Positions 50,807 through 60,917 of a DNA stretch of 64,000 bases are shown here, one piece after another. Origin of the DNA: Pseudomonas sp. N3-W (GTDB taxonomy: Bacteria > Pseudomonadota > Gammaproteobacteria > Pseudomonadales > Pseudomonadaceae). The stretch spans positions 1,670,001-1,734,000 of the forward strand of contig NZ_CP103965.1 in NCBI RefSeq assembly GCF_024970185.1, in the 5' to 3' direction. The notes below the pieces were generated by a model. The model was not told the DNA's origin. It saw only the letters and a list, made by a program, of their open reading frames with translations, and made no database searches. The stretch's first letter is position 1. Every line of letters begins with the position of its first letter. Position numbers and translations under genes: made by a program.

Positions 50807-51922
50807 GTGGCTACGTTGAATCTTAAACACCTGATGGCGGCCGCGCTGTTGATGTCTTTGTCCCTTGGCGCTCAAGCCGAGCGGCTGAAAGACATCGCCA
50901 GTATTTCCGGCGTGCGGACCAACCAATTGATCGGTTACGGCCTGGTGGTCGGGCTTAACGGCACCGGCGACCAGACGACGCAGACCCCGTTCACGCTGCA
51001 GACCTTCAACAACATGCTCTCGCAGTTCGGGATCAAGGTGCCGGCGGGTTCGGGCAACGTGCAGTTGAAAAACGTCGCGGCGGTATCGATCAGTGCCGAT
51101 TTGCCGGCGTTCGCCAAGCCGGGGCAACTGGTGGACATCACCGTGTCGTCCATCGGTAACTCCAAGAGCCTGCGCGGCGGCACCTTGCTGCTGACGCCAC
51201 TTAAAGGTATCGACGGCAACGTCTACGCCATCGCCCAGGGCAACCTGGTGGTCGGCGGTTTCGATGCCGAAGGTCGCGACGGTTCGAAGATCACCGTCAA
51301 CGTTCCGTCGGCCGGCCGTATTCCCGGTGGTGCGTCGGTCGAGCGTTCGGTGCCGAGCGGCTTCAACCAGGGCAACAGCCTGACCCTGAACCTCAACCGT
51401 TCAGACTTCACCACCGCCAAGCGCGTGGTCGACAAGATCAACGACATGCTCGGCCCTGGCGTGGCCCAGGCCATCGACGGCGGCTCGATCCGTGTCAGTG
51501 CGCCACTGGACCCAAGCCAGCGGGTCGACTACCTGTCGATCCTGGAAAACCTTGAAGTCGATCCGGGTCAGGCGGTGGCCAAAGTCATCATCAACTCCCG
51601 TACCGGCACCATCGTCATTGGCCAGAACGTGAAAGTGTCGCCGGCCGCCGTGACCCACGGCAGCCTGACCGTGACCATCACCGAAGACCCGATTGTCAGC
51701 CAGCCGGGCCCGCTGTCCAACGGCCAGACCGCCGTTGTGCCGCGCTCGCGGATCAATGCCCAGCAGGAAGCCAAGCCGATGTTCAAATTCGGCCCGGGCA
51801 CCACCCTCGACGAAATCGTGCGTGCGGTGAACCAGGTCGGCGCGGCGCCGGGTGACTTGATGGCCATCCTCGAAGCACTGAAACAGGCCGGCGCGTTGCA
51901 AGCCGACCTGATCGTGATCTGA
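50807..51922 (+). CDS. flgI: Flagellar P-ring protein FlgI
   Basis: 371 residues. Signal peptide (cleaved near AQA-E, about 25), then FlgI core ([33 protein letters not shown]). Forms the P ring in the peptidoglycan layer. GTG 50807 directly follows the flgH stop and gives a normal signal peptide; TTG 50816 is an alternative. Ends 11 bp before flgJ. Confidence 0.93.
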   Translation: MATLNLKHLMAAALLMSLSLGAQAERLKDIASISGVRTNQLIGYGLVVGLNGTGDQTTQTPFTLQTFNNMLSQFGIKVPAGSGNVQLKNVAAVSISADLPAFAKPGQLVDITVSSIGNSKSLRGGTLLLTPLKGIDGNVYAIAQGNLVVGGFDAEGRDGSKITVNVPSAGRIPGGASVERSVPSGFNQGNSLTLNLNRSDFTTAKRVVDKINDMLGPGVAQAIDGGSIRVSAPLDPSQRVDYLSILENLEVDPGQAVAKVIINSRTGTIVIGQNVKVSPAAVTHGSLTVTITEDPIVSQPGPLSNGQTAVVPRSRINAQQEAKPMFKFGPGTTLDEIVRAVNQVGAAPGDLMAILEALKQAGALQADLIVI

Positions 51923-51933
51923 GGACGGCGACC

Positions 51934-53217
51934 ATGGACATGCGCAAGGCCGGCACGCTCAGTACCAGTGATTCGGGGTCCTATTCGGACCTCAATCGCT
52001 TGAACCAGCTCAAGGTTGGCGACAAGAACAGCGATGCGAACATGCGCAAGGTGGCGCAGGAATTCGAATCGCTGTTTCTCGGTGAAATGCTCAAGTCCAT
52101 GCGTTCGGCCACCGAAACGCTGGGCAAGGACAACCCGCTGAACACGCCGGCAGCCAAGCAGTATCAGGAAATGTACGACCAGCAGTTGGCTGTTTCCATG
52201 TCTCGCCAGGGCGGTGGTATCGGTCTGGCCGACGTGCTGATGCGTCAGATGTCGAAGAACAAACCGCTGGCGCCGGGTGAAGCAGCAGCGGCATCCGCTG
52301 CCAAGCAGGAGGCGGCGAAAGCGGCCGTGCAGACGCCGATTGCGGCCGGCACGACAGCCACCAATGGTCCGCTGTCGCGCCTCAATGGCCAGCGTCCGCT
52401 GTGGGCGTCGCGCTCGGGCAGGGTGCCGGCGCACGCCGCCGATCACACCAATGATGTGGCGATGCTCAATCAGCGGCGGCTGGCTTTGCCGCCGAAACTG
52501 GCGGACCGTTTGCTCGCCGGGCTGGTGCCGTCGGTCACGAACACGGCGGCCACCGGGCAGAACAAAATCCAGGTGCCGCAGAGCGGCAAGACCGGTGTCG
52601 GTTCGCTGTACAACGGCGACTGGCTGGCCTCGCAGACCGACACTTCGTCGAGCGGGCAGATGCAGATTTATGGCCGCGCCATGGCGCAGATTCCGCTGGC
52701 GCCGGCGAAGAAAGCCTTCAGTTCCGCCGACGACTTCGTCAACACCATGCTGCCGCTGGCCAAGGAAGCCGCCGACCGCATCGGCGTCGATCCGCGTTAT
52801 CTGGTGGCTCAGGCGGCGCTGGAAACCGGTTGGGGTAAATCGGTCATGCGCGCCCAGGATGGCAGCAGCAGCCACAACCTGTTCGGCATCAAGGCGACCA
52901 GCAGTTGGACCGGTGATTCGGCGCGGGCGATCACCAGCGAGTTCAGGGATGGCGCGATGGTCAAGGAGACGGCGCAGTTCCGTTCCTACGCCTCGTACAA
53001 GGACAGCTTCCACGACCTGGTGACTTTGCTGCAAACCAATAATCGCTATCAAGATGTCGTGAAGGCGGCCGATAACCCAGAACAGTTTGTACGCGAGTTG
53101 CAGAAGGCCGGTTACGCAACCGACCCGGACTACGCAAGCAAGATTTCGCAGATAGCCAAGCAGATGACGAGTTACCAAAACTACGCTGCGGCGGGCGCTT
53201 CCACCACGCCTCTATAA
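51934..53217 (+). CDS. flgJ: Flagellar muramidase FlgJ
   Basis: 427 residues. N-terminal rod-binding domain (about 30-125, NMRKVAQEFESLFLGEMLKSMR), a Pro/Ala linker and a C-terminal glucosaminidase-type domain (about 265-420) with the catalytic-site pattern AAQAALETGWGKSVMRAQDGSSSHNLFGIKA. Cuts peptidoglycan for the rod and caps rod growth. Starts 11 bp after flgI. The linker is long, making the protein larger than the E. coli form. Confidence 0.94.
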   Translation: MDMRKAGTLSTSDSGSYSDLNRLNQLKVGDKNSDANMRKVAQEFESLFLGEMLKSMRSATETLGKDNPLNTPAAKQYQEMYDQQLAVSMSRQGGGIGLADVLMRQMSKNKPLAPGEAAAASAAKQEAAKAAVQTPIAAGTTATNGPLSRLNGQRPLWASRSGRVPAHAADHTNDVAMLNQRRLALPPKLADRLLAGLVPSVTNTAATGQNKIQVPQSGKTGVGSLYNGDWLASQTDTSSSGQMQIYGRAMAQIPLAPAKKAFSSADDFVNTMLPLAKEAADRIGVDPRYLVAQAALETGWGKSVMRAQDGSSSHNLFGIKATSSWTGDSARAITSEFRDGAMVKETAQFRSYASYKDSFHDLVTLLQTNNRYQDVVKAADNPEQFVRELQKAGYATDPDYASKISQIAKQMTSYQNYAAAGASTTPL

Positions 53218-53241
53218 GGCACCAGGAATAAGGTCTGAACC

Positions 53242-55290
53242 ATGAGTTTGCTCAATATCGGGATGTCGGGTCTGGCGGCTAGCCAGTCCTCTTTGGCCAC
53301 GACAGGCAACAACATTGCCAACGTCGACACCGCCGGTTATTCACGCCAGCAAACCGTGCAGAGCACCAAAGGCTCGCAGCAGGTCGGTAATGTATTTATC
53401 GGTACGGGCACGACCCTGGCCGACGTACGCCGTGTGTACAACTCCTACCTTGATTCCCAACTGCGCACCGCCACATCGCTGGACAGCCAGGCGTCGTCGT
53501 ACCTGGCCCAGGCCACTCCGCTGGACTCGACGCTGTCCGACACCAACACCGGCATGACCGGCGTGTTGCAGAAGTTCTTCACCTCGATGCAGGGCGTCTC
53601 GACGTCGGCCACCGACGACACCTCGCGCCAGTCGGTGCTGACCGGTGCCCAGGCGCTGACCAGCCGTTTCAACACCATTGCCCAGCAGTTGAACGACCAG
53701 AACACCACGCTCAACGGCAGCCTGACCGACATGGCGTCCCAGGTGAACAAGCTGGCGACTTCGATTGCCCAGCTCAACCAGAAGATTGGCGAGATCACCA
53801 CCAGCGGCGGTCAGCCTAACGACTTGCTCGACACCCGCAGCGAAGCACTGCGTCAGTTGTCTTCGCTGGTTGGCGTGCAGGTTGAGAGCAGTGGCTCCAG
53901 CGTCAACGTCAACCTTGGCAGCGGCCAGCCGCTGGTCATCGGCAATACCGCCAATAGCCTGAGCACCATGCCGAGCAAGGACGATCCGTCGCGCATGGGG
54001 TTGCAGATGAACCTCGGCTCCAGCTCCCTTGACGTCACTTCGGTGATCAGTGGCGGTCAAATCGGTGGTTTGCTCACCTATCGCAACGATGTACTCAATC
54101 CCTCGCTCAATGAGCTGGGGCGTGTTGCGCTGGTGATGGCTGATCAGGTCAACAGTCAGCAGGCTCAGGGCATCGACAAGAACGGTGATTTTGGCGCGCC
54201 GATTTTCAGCAATATCAACAGTGCCGCCCTGATCAGTCAGCGCAGCATTGCCCAGTCGGGCAACAGCGTGGGTTCAGGCAACCTGAATGTCACCATCAAC
54301 GACACCGGCAAGCTGACCACCAGCGATTATCAGGTGACGTTCAGCAGCCCGACCGACTACAGCGTCAAGCGTTCCGACGGCACTGACATGGGCTCGTTCA
54401 GCACCACCACCACGCCACCGCCGGTGATCGACGGTATCAGCCTGGCCCTCGACGGCAGCGGCCCGATGGCTGCCGGCGACAGCTTCAAGGTGACCCCGAC
54501 CCGTGGCGCGGCGGCCAGCATCCAGACCGTGCTCACCGACCCGAAAAAGATCGCGGCAGCCGCCCCCCTGACGGGCGTGACCAGTGCCAACAACACCGGC
54601 ACCTACACCCAGCCGGCGCTCACCAGCACCATCGACATCTACAACCCGGCCTCCCAGGCTGAGATGCAGACTGCGCTCAAGTATTCGACGCCGGTCAAGA
54701 TGATTTTCGGTGCCGCCAGCGGTGGCAGCCAGAGCTATAACCTGGTCGATGCCCAAGGCAACCCGTTGGGCAGCGGCACGATTGTTCCAGGCCAGAGCAA
54801 CACCGTGAACCTGAACGTCGGCATGGTGGATGCCAGCGGCAACAAGGTCATGGACAACAGCGTCACACCGCCGGTGCAGAAAACCTTCACCGTGCAGACC
54901 ACGGTGGGTGGCACCCCGGCTACCAATGAGAGCTTCACCATTTCCATGACCGGTGCGGCGTCTTCGGACAACCGTAATGCGCAAGCCCTGGTCGGACTGC
55001 AAACCAAGCAGACGGTGGACACTGGTTCGGCGAGCAAGGGCATCAGCCTGGTCGACGCCTACGGCACCCTGGTCACCAACGTCGGCACCAAGGCCGCCCA
55101 AGGCAAGTCCGACAGCGACGCGACCACGGCGATTCTGACGCAAGCCAAAGGTGCCCGCGATTCTCTGTCCGGGGTCGACCTGGATGAAGAAACCGGCAAC
55201 CTGGTCAAATACCAGCAGTACTACACCGCCTCTTCGCAGATCATCAAGGCTGCGCAGGAAACTTTCAGCACGCTGATCAATAGCCTTTAA
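53242..55290 (+). CDS. flgK: Flagellar hook-associated protein 1 (FlgK)
   Basis: 682 residues. N-terminal coiled-coil junction motif (MSLLNIGMSGLAASQSSLATTGNNIANVDTAGYSRQ) and the C-terminal VDLDEETGNLVKYQQYYTASSQIIKAAQETFSTLI. The middle is Thr/Ser/Gly/Asn-rich, as in junction proteins. It joins hook and filament; secreted by the flagellar export system without a signal peptide. Confidence 0.95.
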   Translation: MSLLNIGMSGLAASQSSLATTGNNIANVDTAGYSRQQTVQSTKGSQQVGNVFIGTGTTLADVRRVYNSYLDSQLRTATSLDSQASSYLAQATPLDSTLSDTNTGMTGVLQKFFTSMQGVSTSATDDTSRQSVLTGAQALTSRFNTIAQQLNDQNTTLNGSLTDMASQVNKLATSIAQLNQKIGEITTSGGQPNDLLDTRSEALRQLSSLVGVQVESSGSSVNVNLGSGQPLVIGNTANSLSTMPSKDDPSRMGLQMNLGSSSLDVTSVISGGQIGGLLTYRNDVLNPSLNELGRVALVMADQVNSQQAQGIDKNGDFGAPIFSNINSAALISQRSIAQSGNSVGSGNLNVTINDTGKLTTSDYQVTFSSPTDYSVKRSDGTDMGSFSTTTTPPPVIDGISLALDGSGPMAAGDSFKVTPTRGAAASIQTVLTDPKKIAAAAPLTGVTSANNTGTYTQPALTSTIDIYNPASQAEMQTALKYSTPVKMIFGAASGGSQSYNLVDAQGNPLGSGTIVPGQSNTVNLNVGMVDASGNKVMDNSVTPPVQKTFTVQTTVGGTPATNESFTISMTGAASSDNRNAQALVGLQTKQTVDTGSASKGISLVDAYGTLVTNVGTKAAQGKSDSDATTAILTQAKGARDSLSGVDLDEETGNLVKYQQYYTASSQIIKAAQETFSTLINSL

Positions 55291-55303
55291 GGAGTCGTAA
55301 TTC

Positions 55304-56872
55304 ATGCGCATTTCTACCGCCCAGTATTACGAGACAACCGCTGCCAACTATCAGCGCAACTTCAACAATGCTATCGCCACCAGCGCCGAAGCCAGCAGCA
55401 TGCAGCGCATCAACACCGCCGCCGATGATCCGATTGGTGCCGGGCGTTTGCTGAAATTGGGTCAACAGAGCGCGGCGCTTGATCAGTACAGCACCAACAT
55501 TGACAACACCAAGAGTTCGTTGAGCCTGCAGGAAACGACCCTGACGTCCATCGGCACCGCCTTGCAGCGCGCCAAGGAAATTGCCCTGAGCGCCTCCAGT
55601 GGCAACGCCACCGATGCCGACCGTAAAGCCTATGCAGCGGAACTGGGTCAGTTACAGCAGCAAGTCGTGGGGTTGATGAACTCCAAGGACTCGAACGGCA
55701 ACTACCTGTTTTCCGGCTCCAAGACCGACACACCACCGTACGCGCAAAACTCCGACGGTACCTACACCTACACCGGTGATCAGACCAGCATCAACCTGGC
55801 CATTGGCGATGGTCAGTCGATGGCCACCAATACCACGGGCTGGGACGCTTTTCAGCAGAGCATCAATACCAGCCGCACGCAGGTCAGCATGACCTCGCCG
55901 GCAGTGGATGATGGTCGGGTCGTCCTGTCCAATGGCGAGGTCGGCAGCAGCACGACCTACAATGCAAAGTTTGCCTCAGGCCAACCGTATACCGTCAGTT
56001 TCGTCAGCAGCACTCAGTTGAAAATCACCGACGCGTCGGGTAACGACGTGACCGCCGAAGCGACTCAGGGCGGTGTGGTCAGCAACACCAACAACTCGAG
56101 CCAGACCGTCAGTTTCCGTGGCATCGACATGAACCTGAACATAAACCTCAAGTCGGGTGATACCAACCCGGATGCGGCGATTGCAGGTCATAGCTTCCAA
56201 CTGACGGCCAAGCCGGACACCTTCAACACCGCGCGCAGCCCGGGCAACACGTCGACGGCGGTGATCACCGGCTCGACGGTCACTGATCCGGTGGCTTACA
56301 ACAATGCGTTTCCTGCCGGCGGAGCGGTGCTCAAGTTCACCAGCGCCACCAACTTCGACCTGTACGCGGCGCCGGTCACATCGGACAGCCGGCCAGTGTC
56401 CTCGGGCACCATGGTCGGCGGTAACGCGACCGCCGCGGGCGTAACATTTGCGGTGGGCGGTACTCCGGCGGCTGGCGATCAGTTCACGGCCCAGTCCAAC
56501 AACCACCAGACCCAGAATGTCCTCGACACCCTGGGGCAGATGGTCACCGCGATGAGCGTGCCGATCGACAATGATCCGCTGGCCAAGCAGAAGTTTCAGG
56601 CCTCCATCGATTCGGGGTTGAACAACCTGACCAGTGCCACCGATCAATTGGGTACGGCAATCAGCTCAATTGGTGCACGAGGCGCAACGCTCGATGATCA
56701 GACCACCACCAACCAGAGCCTGAGTCTGGCGAACACCACGACCCAGTCGTCGATTCGCGATTCCGATCCGGCCGAGGTGATGACCCGCCTGACGTTGCAG
56801 CAGACCATGCTGCAAGCCGCGCAACTGGCGTTCAGCAAGATCACTTCGCTGGGTCTGTTCAACAAGATCTGA
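55304..56872 (+). CDS. flgL: Flagellar hook-associated protein 3 (FlgL)
   Basis: 522 residues with the flagellin-like N-terminal (MRISTAQYYETTAANYQRNFNNAIATSAEASSMQRINTAADDPIG) and C-terminal domains (LTRLTLQQTMLQAAQLAFSKITSLGLFNKI). Second hook-filament junction protein. It starts 14 bp after flgK and is followed by a terminator-like hairpin. Larger than E. coli FlgL because the central domain is expanded. Confidence 0.94.
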   Translation: MRISTAQYYETTAANYQRNFNNAIATSAEASSMQRINTAADDPIGAGRLLKLGQQSAALDQYSTNIDNTKSSLSLQETTLTSIGTALQRAKEIALSASSGNATDADRKAYAAELGQLQQQVVGLMNSKDSNGNYLFSGSKTDTPPYAQNSDGTYTYTGDQTSINLAIGDGQSMATNTTGWDAFQQSINTSRTQVSMTSPAVDDGRVVLSNGEVGSSTTYNAKFASGQPYTVSFVSSTQLKITDASGNDVTAEATQGGVVSNTNNSSQTVSFRGIDMNLNINLKSGDTNPDAAIAGHSFQLTAKPDTFNTARSPGNTSTAVITGSTVTDPVAYNNAFPAGGAVLKFTSATNFDLYAAPVTSDSRPVSSGTMVGGNATAAGVTFAVGGTPAAGDQFTAQSNNHQTQNVLDTLGQMVTAMSVPIDNDPLAKQKFQASIDSGLNNLTSATDQLGTAISSIGARGATLDDQTTTNQSLSLANTTTQSSIRDSDPAEVMTRLTLQQTMLQAAQLAFSKITSLGLFNKI

Positions 56873-56877
56873 TGCTG

Positions 56878-56902
56878 TTCGGGCGCGCCAGCGCCCGTTT
56901 GC
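56878..56902 (+). terminator. Terminator-like hairpin after flgL
   Basis: CGGGCGC and GCGCCCG pair around GCCA, followed by a short T-rich stretch (TTTGCCC). It may weaken transcription into the glycosyltransferase gene. Confidence 0.5.
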
Positions 56903-56983
56903 CCTGATCCTCAATTCGATTTGTCTTTTGCGGTTTCAAGGGCTCGCTTCTCTGAGCGGGCTCGCACCGCCTGTGAGCCCGCC

Positions 56984-59900
56984 GTGAATTCACTCCCCCT
57001 CGTCAGCCTGGTCATTCCCGCCTTCAATCCGCGTTTTTTTGATGATGCGTTGCGCAGTGCCGTAAGCCAGAACTACAGCAATCTCGAGATCATTGTTTGC
57101 GACGACAGCCGCGGTAACGAGATCGAAAACATTGTCATGACGGTGGTCGAGCAAACAGGGCGTGCGGTGCGCCATGTGCGCAACCCACGTACGCTGGGGT
57201 TGGTTGGCAATCTGCGAGCCTGCCTGGAGGAGGCGCAAGGCGAGTTCATCAAGTTTCTTTGCGATGATGATCATCTGTTCAGCGCGTGCATCGAGCAACA
57301 GGCTCAGGTGCTGATTGATCACGATGAGGTCAGCCTGGTGCTGGCCCAGCGGTTGTTCTGGGATGCCGACGATATGGTCTTGCCGTCGCGCCTGGAGAAC
57401 AGCCCGTTTTCCCCTGAAAGCGGCCTGTTCAAAGGTGATGACCTGCTGGCCATTTTCGAGAAGTTTCCGGTCAACATCTGCGGTGGCTTCAGCAACGCCC
57501 TGTTCCGTCGGGCGGACGTGGCGCAGTTGTTGCCGGCATTGACTCAGCCGGGCCACTGCTTTGTAGCGACCCTGGATTTCGCCTTGTATGTCTGCCTGCT
57601 GCGCCGGGGCAATCTGGTGATGTCCAACAACATTCTCGGTGTCGAGCGCTTGCATCCGGAGCGTTTGAGTTCGCAGCAGTCGATCAAGGATGTGGTGGAG
57701 GTCGAGCGCGAATGGATCTTGCAGATGCTCAAGGCTCGCAGTGGCGAGTCCGCGCCAGCGTCAGGCTGGGTACGCCAGGTGTTGTTGACCGAGGCCGGCA
57801 CGTTGCCTCGTGTCTGGAAAGAGTTGCCGCTGAGCCGGACCCTCGGCACAAAACAGGCCACTCAGCAGTGGTATGTCGGCGCGACCAGCGAGAGTTTTGC
57901 CCAGGTCTACGCCCAATGGCTGGCGTGCCGTACCCTCACCGAAGACCAGCGCACGCTATTGCCGGACACGCTGGCGAACTGGCCGCGCCAGCCCAAGATT
58001 GTTCCGGTCATCATTGACGAGCAAGGCAGTCGTTCCGCGCTGGAGCTCACCTTGCAAGCGCTCGCGGCACAGGATTACGCGCCTGAACTGACACTGGTGC
58101 TGTCCGCCGCCTGTACCGAGGCCGAGCTGGATGGGCGGGTATTCCGTTTACCGCTGCAGGATGACGGGCTGGCGCAGATCAATGCACTGCTGCCACAACT
58201 CGATGGCGCTGACTGGTTCTACCTGTTGTGCGCCGGCGATCATCTGGTGGCGTCGGCCTTGCTGGTGATGGCGGAGCGCATTGCCTTCGCACCCACTCTG
58301 GCGTGTCTGTACAGCGACGAAGGCAGCCTGCATCAGGGGGAGTCGGCAAGGCCGGCATTCAAGCCTGATTTCAATCTCGACCTGATGCGCAGTTATCCCT
58401 ACGTCGGGCGAGCCCTGGCATTCGAGCGCGAGCGCTTTCTGGCGTTGGGCGGTTTTGATTCGGCGTTTACCGAGCTGGCCCCCCACGATGTGCTCTGGCG
58501 CATGGTCGAGAGCGATGGCACTCAGGCAGTGGGGCATATTGCAGAAGTGTTGCTGGAGTCGGCGCTTGATTTGTCCGCATGGCTGGCCCTGCCTGACGTC
58601 GTGGAGAACAGCTCGCGGCTGCTGGAGGCTCACCTGCAGCGCCTTGGCATCGCCCACACCCTTCGCAACGGCAGTTCCGAGTTGCTCAATCGGGTGGATT
58701 ACCACCATGAAGATCGGCCGTTGGTGTCGATCATCATTGTCACCAAAGACCAGACGGCTGCCTTGCAGCGCTGCGTCGAGAGTCTGTTGGAGAAGACCGC
58801 TTACGGCCACTACGAACTGTTGCTGGTCGATAACGGCAGCGAAAGCGCCGAGGCCCGCGCCTGGCTGAGCGCAATGACGCAATTGGGCAGCGAACGCATT
58901 CGCGTGCTGGCATACCCACAACAGGGGAATGGCGCAGCGGTGCGCAATTTCGCCGTCGGGCAGGCCCATGGCGACTATGTCCTGTTACTGGATCCCTATA
59001 CCGTCATCACCCAGAGCGATTGGCTGGATGAGTTGCTCAATCATGCTCAGCGTCCGGAAGTCGGCGTGGTCGGTGGCTTGCTGTTCAACCCGGACGGTCA
59101 GGTGTTGCACGCGGGCCTGATTCTCGGTTTGCAAGGGCCGGTCGGTGCGCCGTTTTATGGCACCTCTCTGCAGACGCCCGGTTACATGTTCCGCTTGCAG
59201 GTGGCGCATGACCTGAGTGCGGTCGGCGGCGATTGCCTGATGATCCGCAAGGCCGTGTTTGACACGGTGGGTGGCCTGGATGAGCAGAACCTGGCGCGGA
59301 CCCTGAACGAGACAGACCTGTGTCTGCGGGTCGGCCAGGGCGGGCACCTGGTGGTGTGGACGCCTTATGCCAGGCTGGCGCTGGGCGCACGCCCGGTGCC
59401 GCCGGTGCAGGACGCCGAGCAGGTCGTGTACGAACAGGAAAGGGAGGTGTTCTACAAACGCTGGTTGCCGAGCATCGCCCGCGATCCTGCGTACAACATC
59501 AACTTGTCATTGCAGGGACCCTGCGGCACGAGCTTCAGACTTGAACCGGGCCTGCGCACCGGTTGGCGTCCATTTGCCACCGCGCAAATGCCTGAGGTCC
59601 TGGTCCTGCCGATCAATACCTCTGCTGTCGCGCACTACCGCATGACGCAGCCCATGATCGAGTTGGAGGCCGCGGGAAGGGCGCAGGGCATTATTCGCTA
59701 CAACATGCCGACGATCATTGAGGTCGAGCGGCAGTCCCCCGACGTGATTGTTCTGCAGGGGCGTTATTCCGAAAGCTCCATCAAAGACATTCCGCCGATT
59801 AAAACCTACTCCAATGCCCGGCGGATCTACGAGCTGGATGACTACGTCATCAACGTTCCCCATAGCAATGCGCATATTCGCAACATGCCGAACGGGGACG

Positions 59901-60580
59901 AGATGGAGCGTCTGGTACGCCATGCCATCGGCATGTGCGACCGTGTGGTGGTCTCTACCCAGCCGCTGGCCGATGTGTTGTCGGACATGCACCACGACAT
60001 TCGTGTCGTACCGAACATGCTGTCCAAACACCTTTGGAACGACATGGGCAGCCGGCGCCGCACCTCGAAAAAACCTCGGATCGGCTGGGGCGGTGGCACC
60101 AGTCACCACGGCGACCTGGCGGTGATTGCCGACGTGGTCCGCGAACTGGCCAACGAAGTCGACTGGGTATTCTTCGGCATGTGCCCGGATGATTTGCTGC
60201 CCTACATGCATGAGTTCCACGGCGTGATCGCGTTGGATATTTATCCGGCAAAATTGGCCAGCCTGAATCTGGACCTGGCACTGGCGCCGCTTGAGTTCCA
60301 TATTTTCAACGACTGCAAAAGTAACCTGCGCCTGCTCGAATACGGGGCTTGCGGCTACCCGGTGATCTGCACCGACACCAAGGCGTATCAGGGCTATTTG
60401 CCCGCCACCCGGATCAAGACCAACACCACCGATGAATGGCTGCAAGCCATCCGCATGCACCTGGCCGACCCCGATGCCAGCTACCGCATGGGCGATGAAT
60501 TACGTGAAGTCGTGATGCGTGATTACGTATTGCGCGGCGATAACTTGCGGTACTGGGAAAACGGCTGGTTGGCGGACTGA
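56984..60580 (+). CDS. 1198-residue multidomain glycosyltransferase
   Basis: A large cytosolic protein with several glycosyltransferase units. Unit 1 (about 1-235) is a GT-A family 2 domain with SLVIPAFN and the metal-binding DDD (about 94-96). Unit 2 (about 335-540) is a second GT2-like domain with AGDHLV and YSDEGS, without a classic DxD. Unit 3 (about 575-830) is a GT2 domain (SIIIVTKDQTAALQRCVESLL, LLVDNGSESAEA). The C-terminus (about 870-1198) is a GT-B-like part (RIGWGGGTSHHGDL, VFFGMCPDDL, LLEYGACGYPVICTDTKA). GTG 56984 is chosen because it opens the first domain. Position behind flgL suggests flagellin glycosylation. Confidence 0.8.
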   Translation: MNSLPLVSLVIPAFNPRFFDDALRSAVSQNYSNLEIIVCDDSRGNEIENIVMTVVEQTGRAVRHVRNPRTLGLVGNLRACLEEAQGEFIKFLCDDDHLFSACIEQQAQVLIDHDEVSLVLAQRLFWDADDMVLPSRLENSPFSPESGLFKGDDLLAIFEKFPVNICGGFSNALFRRADVAQLLPALTQPGHCFVATLDFALYVCLLRRGNLVMSNNILGVERLHPERLSSQQSIKDVVEVEREWILQMLKARSGESAPASGWVRQVLLTEAGTLPRVWKELPLSRTLGTKQATQQWYVGATSESFAQVYAQWLACRTLTEDQRTLLPDTLANWPRQPKIVPVIIDEQGSRSALELTLQALAAQDYAPELTLVLSAACTEAELDGRVFRLPLQDDGLAQINALLPQLDGADWFYLLCAGDHLVASALLVMAERIAFAPTLACLYSDEGSLHQGESARPAFKPDFNLDLMRSYPYVGRALAFERERFLALGGFDSAFTELAPHDVLWRMVESDGTQAVGHIAEVLLESALDLSAWLALPDVVENSSRLLEAHLQRLGIAHTLRNGSSELLNRVDYHHEDRPLVSIIIVTKDQTAALQRCVESLLEKTAYGHYELLLVDNGSESAEARAWLSAMTQLGSERIRVLAYPQQGNGAAVRNFAVGQAHGDYVLLLDPYTVITQSDWLDELLNHAQRPEVGVVGGLLFNPDGQVLHAGLILGLQGPVGAPFYGTSLQTPGYMFRLQVAHDLSAVGGDCLMIRKAVFDTVGGLDEQNLARTLNETDLCLRVGQGGHLVVWTPYARLALGARPVPPVQDAEQVVYEQEREVFYKRWLPSIARDPAYNINLSLQGPCGTSFRLEPGLRTGWRPFATAQMPEVLVLPINTSAVAHYRMTQPMIELEAAGRAQGIIRYNMPTIIEVERQSPDVIVLQGRYSESSIKDIPPIKTYSNARRIYELDDYVINVPHSNAHIRNMPNGDEMERLVRHAIGMCDRVVVSTQPLADVLSDMHHDIRVVPNMLSKHLWNDMGSRRRTSKKPRIGWGGGTSHHGDLAVIADVVRELANEVDWVFFGMCPDDLLPYMHEFHGVIALDIYPAKLASLNLDLALAPLEFHIFNDCKSNLRLLEYGACGYPVICTDTKAYQGYLPATRIKTNTTDEWLQAIRMHLADPDASYRMGDELREVVMRDYVLRGDNLRYWENGWLAD

Positions 60581-60917
60581 TTGCTCCCGGCGTCCCAGGG
60601 GAAAAACGGGCGACCTTGGGTAGTGCCGGTCAGTCAAGGATTTGAACACCGCAAGGTTGACGGTGTTCAAATCCCTGACTGACCGGCATTACCTGACCAG
60701 GGTCCCTTTTTTACTCCACTAGCCAGCCAACTTCCGGTCTGCCACTGGCTTGAAAGAGCTGGCGCGTTTCCTGCAAGACCCCCTCCATATCGCCATAAAA
60801 CGAGCATCGGCGGCATAGCCGACAGTGCCCGCGACGGCGTTGAGCGTTTTATCCAGATGGCCCGCAAAAGCTTGATAAAGCTTGGCCGGGCCCTGTGACG
60901 AACAAGAGGGGAAGAGG
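60581..60917 (+). other. 337-bp gap before rfbF with 36-bp-stem inverted repeat
   Basis: No gene. Holds the long inverted repeat at 60616-60696, a T-run (60707-60712), a TCGGC/GCCGA hairpin (60809-60826), an AAGCTT-GATA-AAGCTT hairpin near 60868-60884 and the GAGGGGAAGAGG ribosome site. A sigma-70 promoter for rfbF could not be placed confidently. Confidence 0.5.
60616..60696. repeat. Near-perfect 36-bp inverted repeat
   Basis: Left arm (60616-60651) and right arm (60661-60696) pair through 36 positions with one A:C mismatch and a few G:T pairs around a 9-base loop. The left core TGCCGGTCAGTCA and its right partner TGACTGACCGGCA are exact. It follows the glycosyltransferase stop by 35 bp and a T-run comes 10 bp later. 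It is far longer than a normal terminator and matches none of the REP classes here. Confidence 0.85.

Noticed and set aside
60641-60688. tRNA-like T-arm (TTCAAATCC) inside the 36-bp inverted repeat
   Set aside because: The 5-base stems on either side of the TTCAAAT loop do not pair, and no D or anticodon arm is present.
60580-60917. JUMPstart/ops element upstream of the CDP-sugar genes
   Set aside because: No GGCGGTAGC match was found; the nearest text (TCGGCGGCATAGCCG) is a hairpin.
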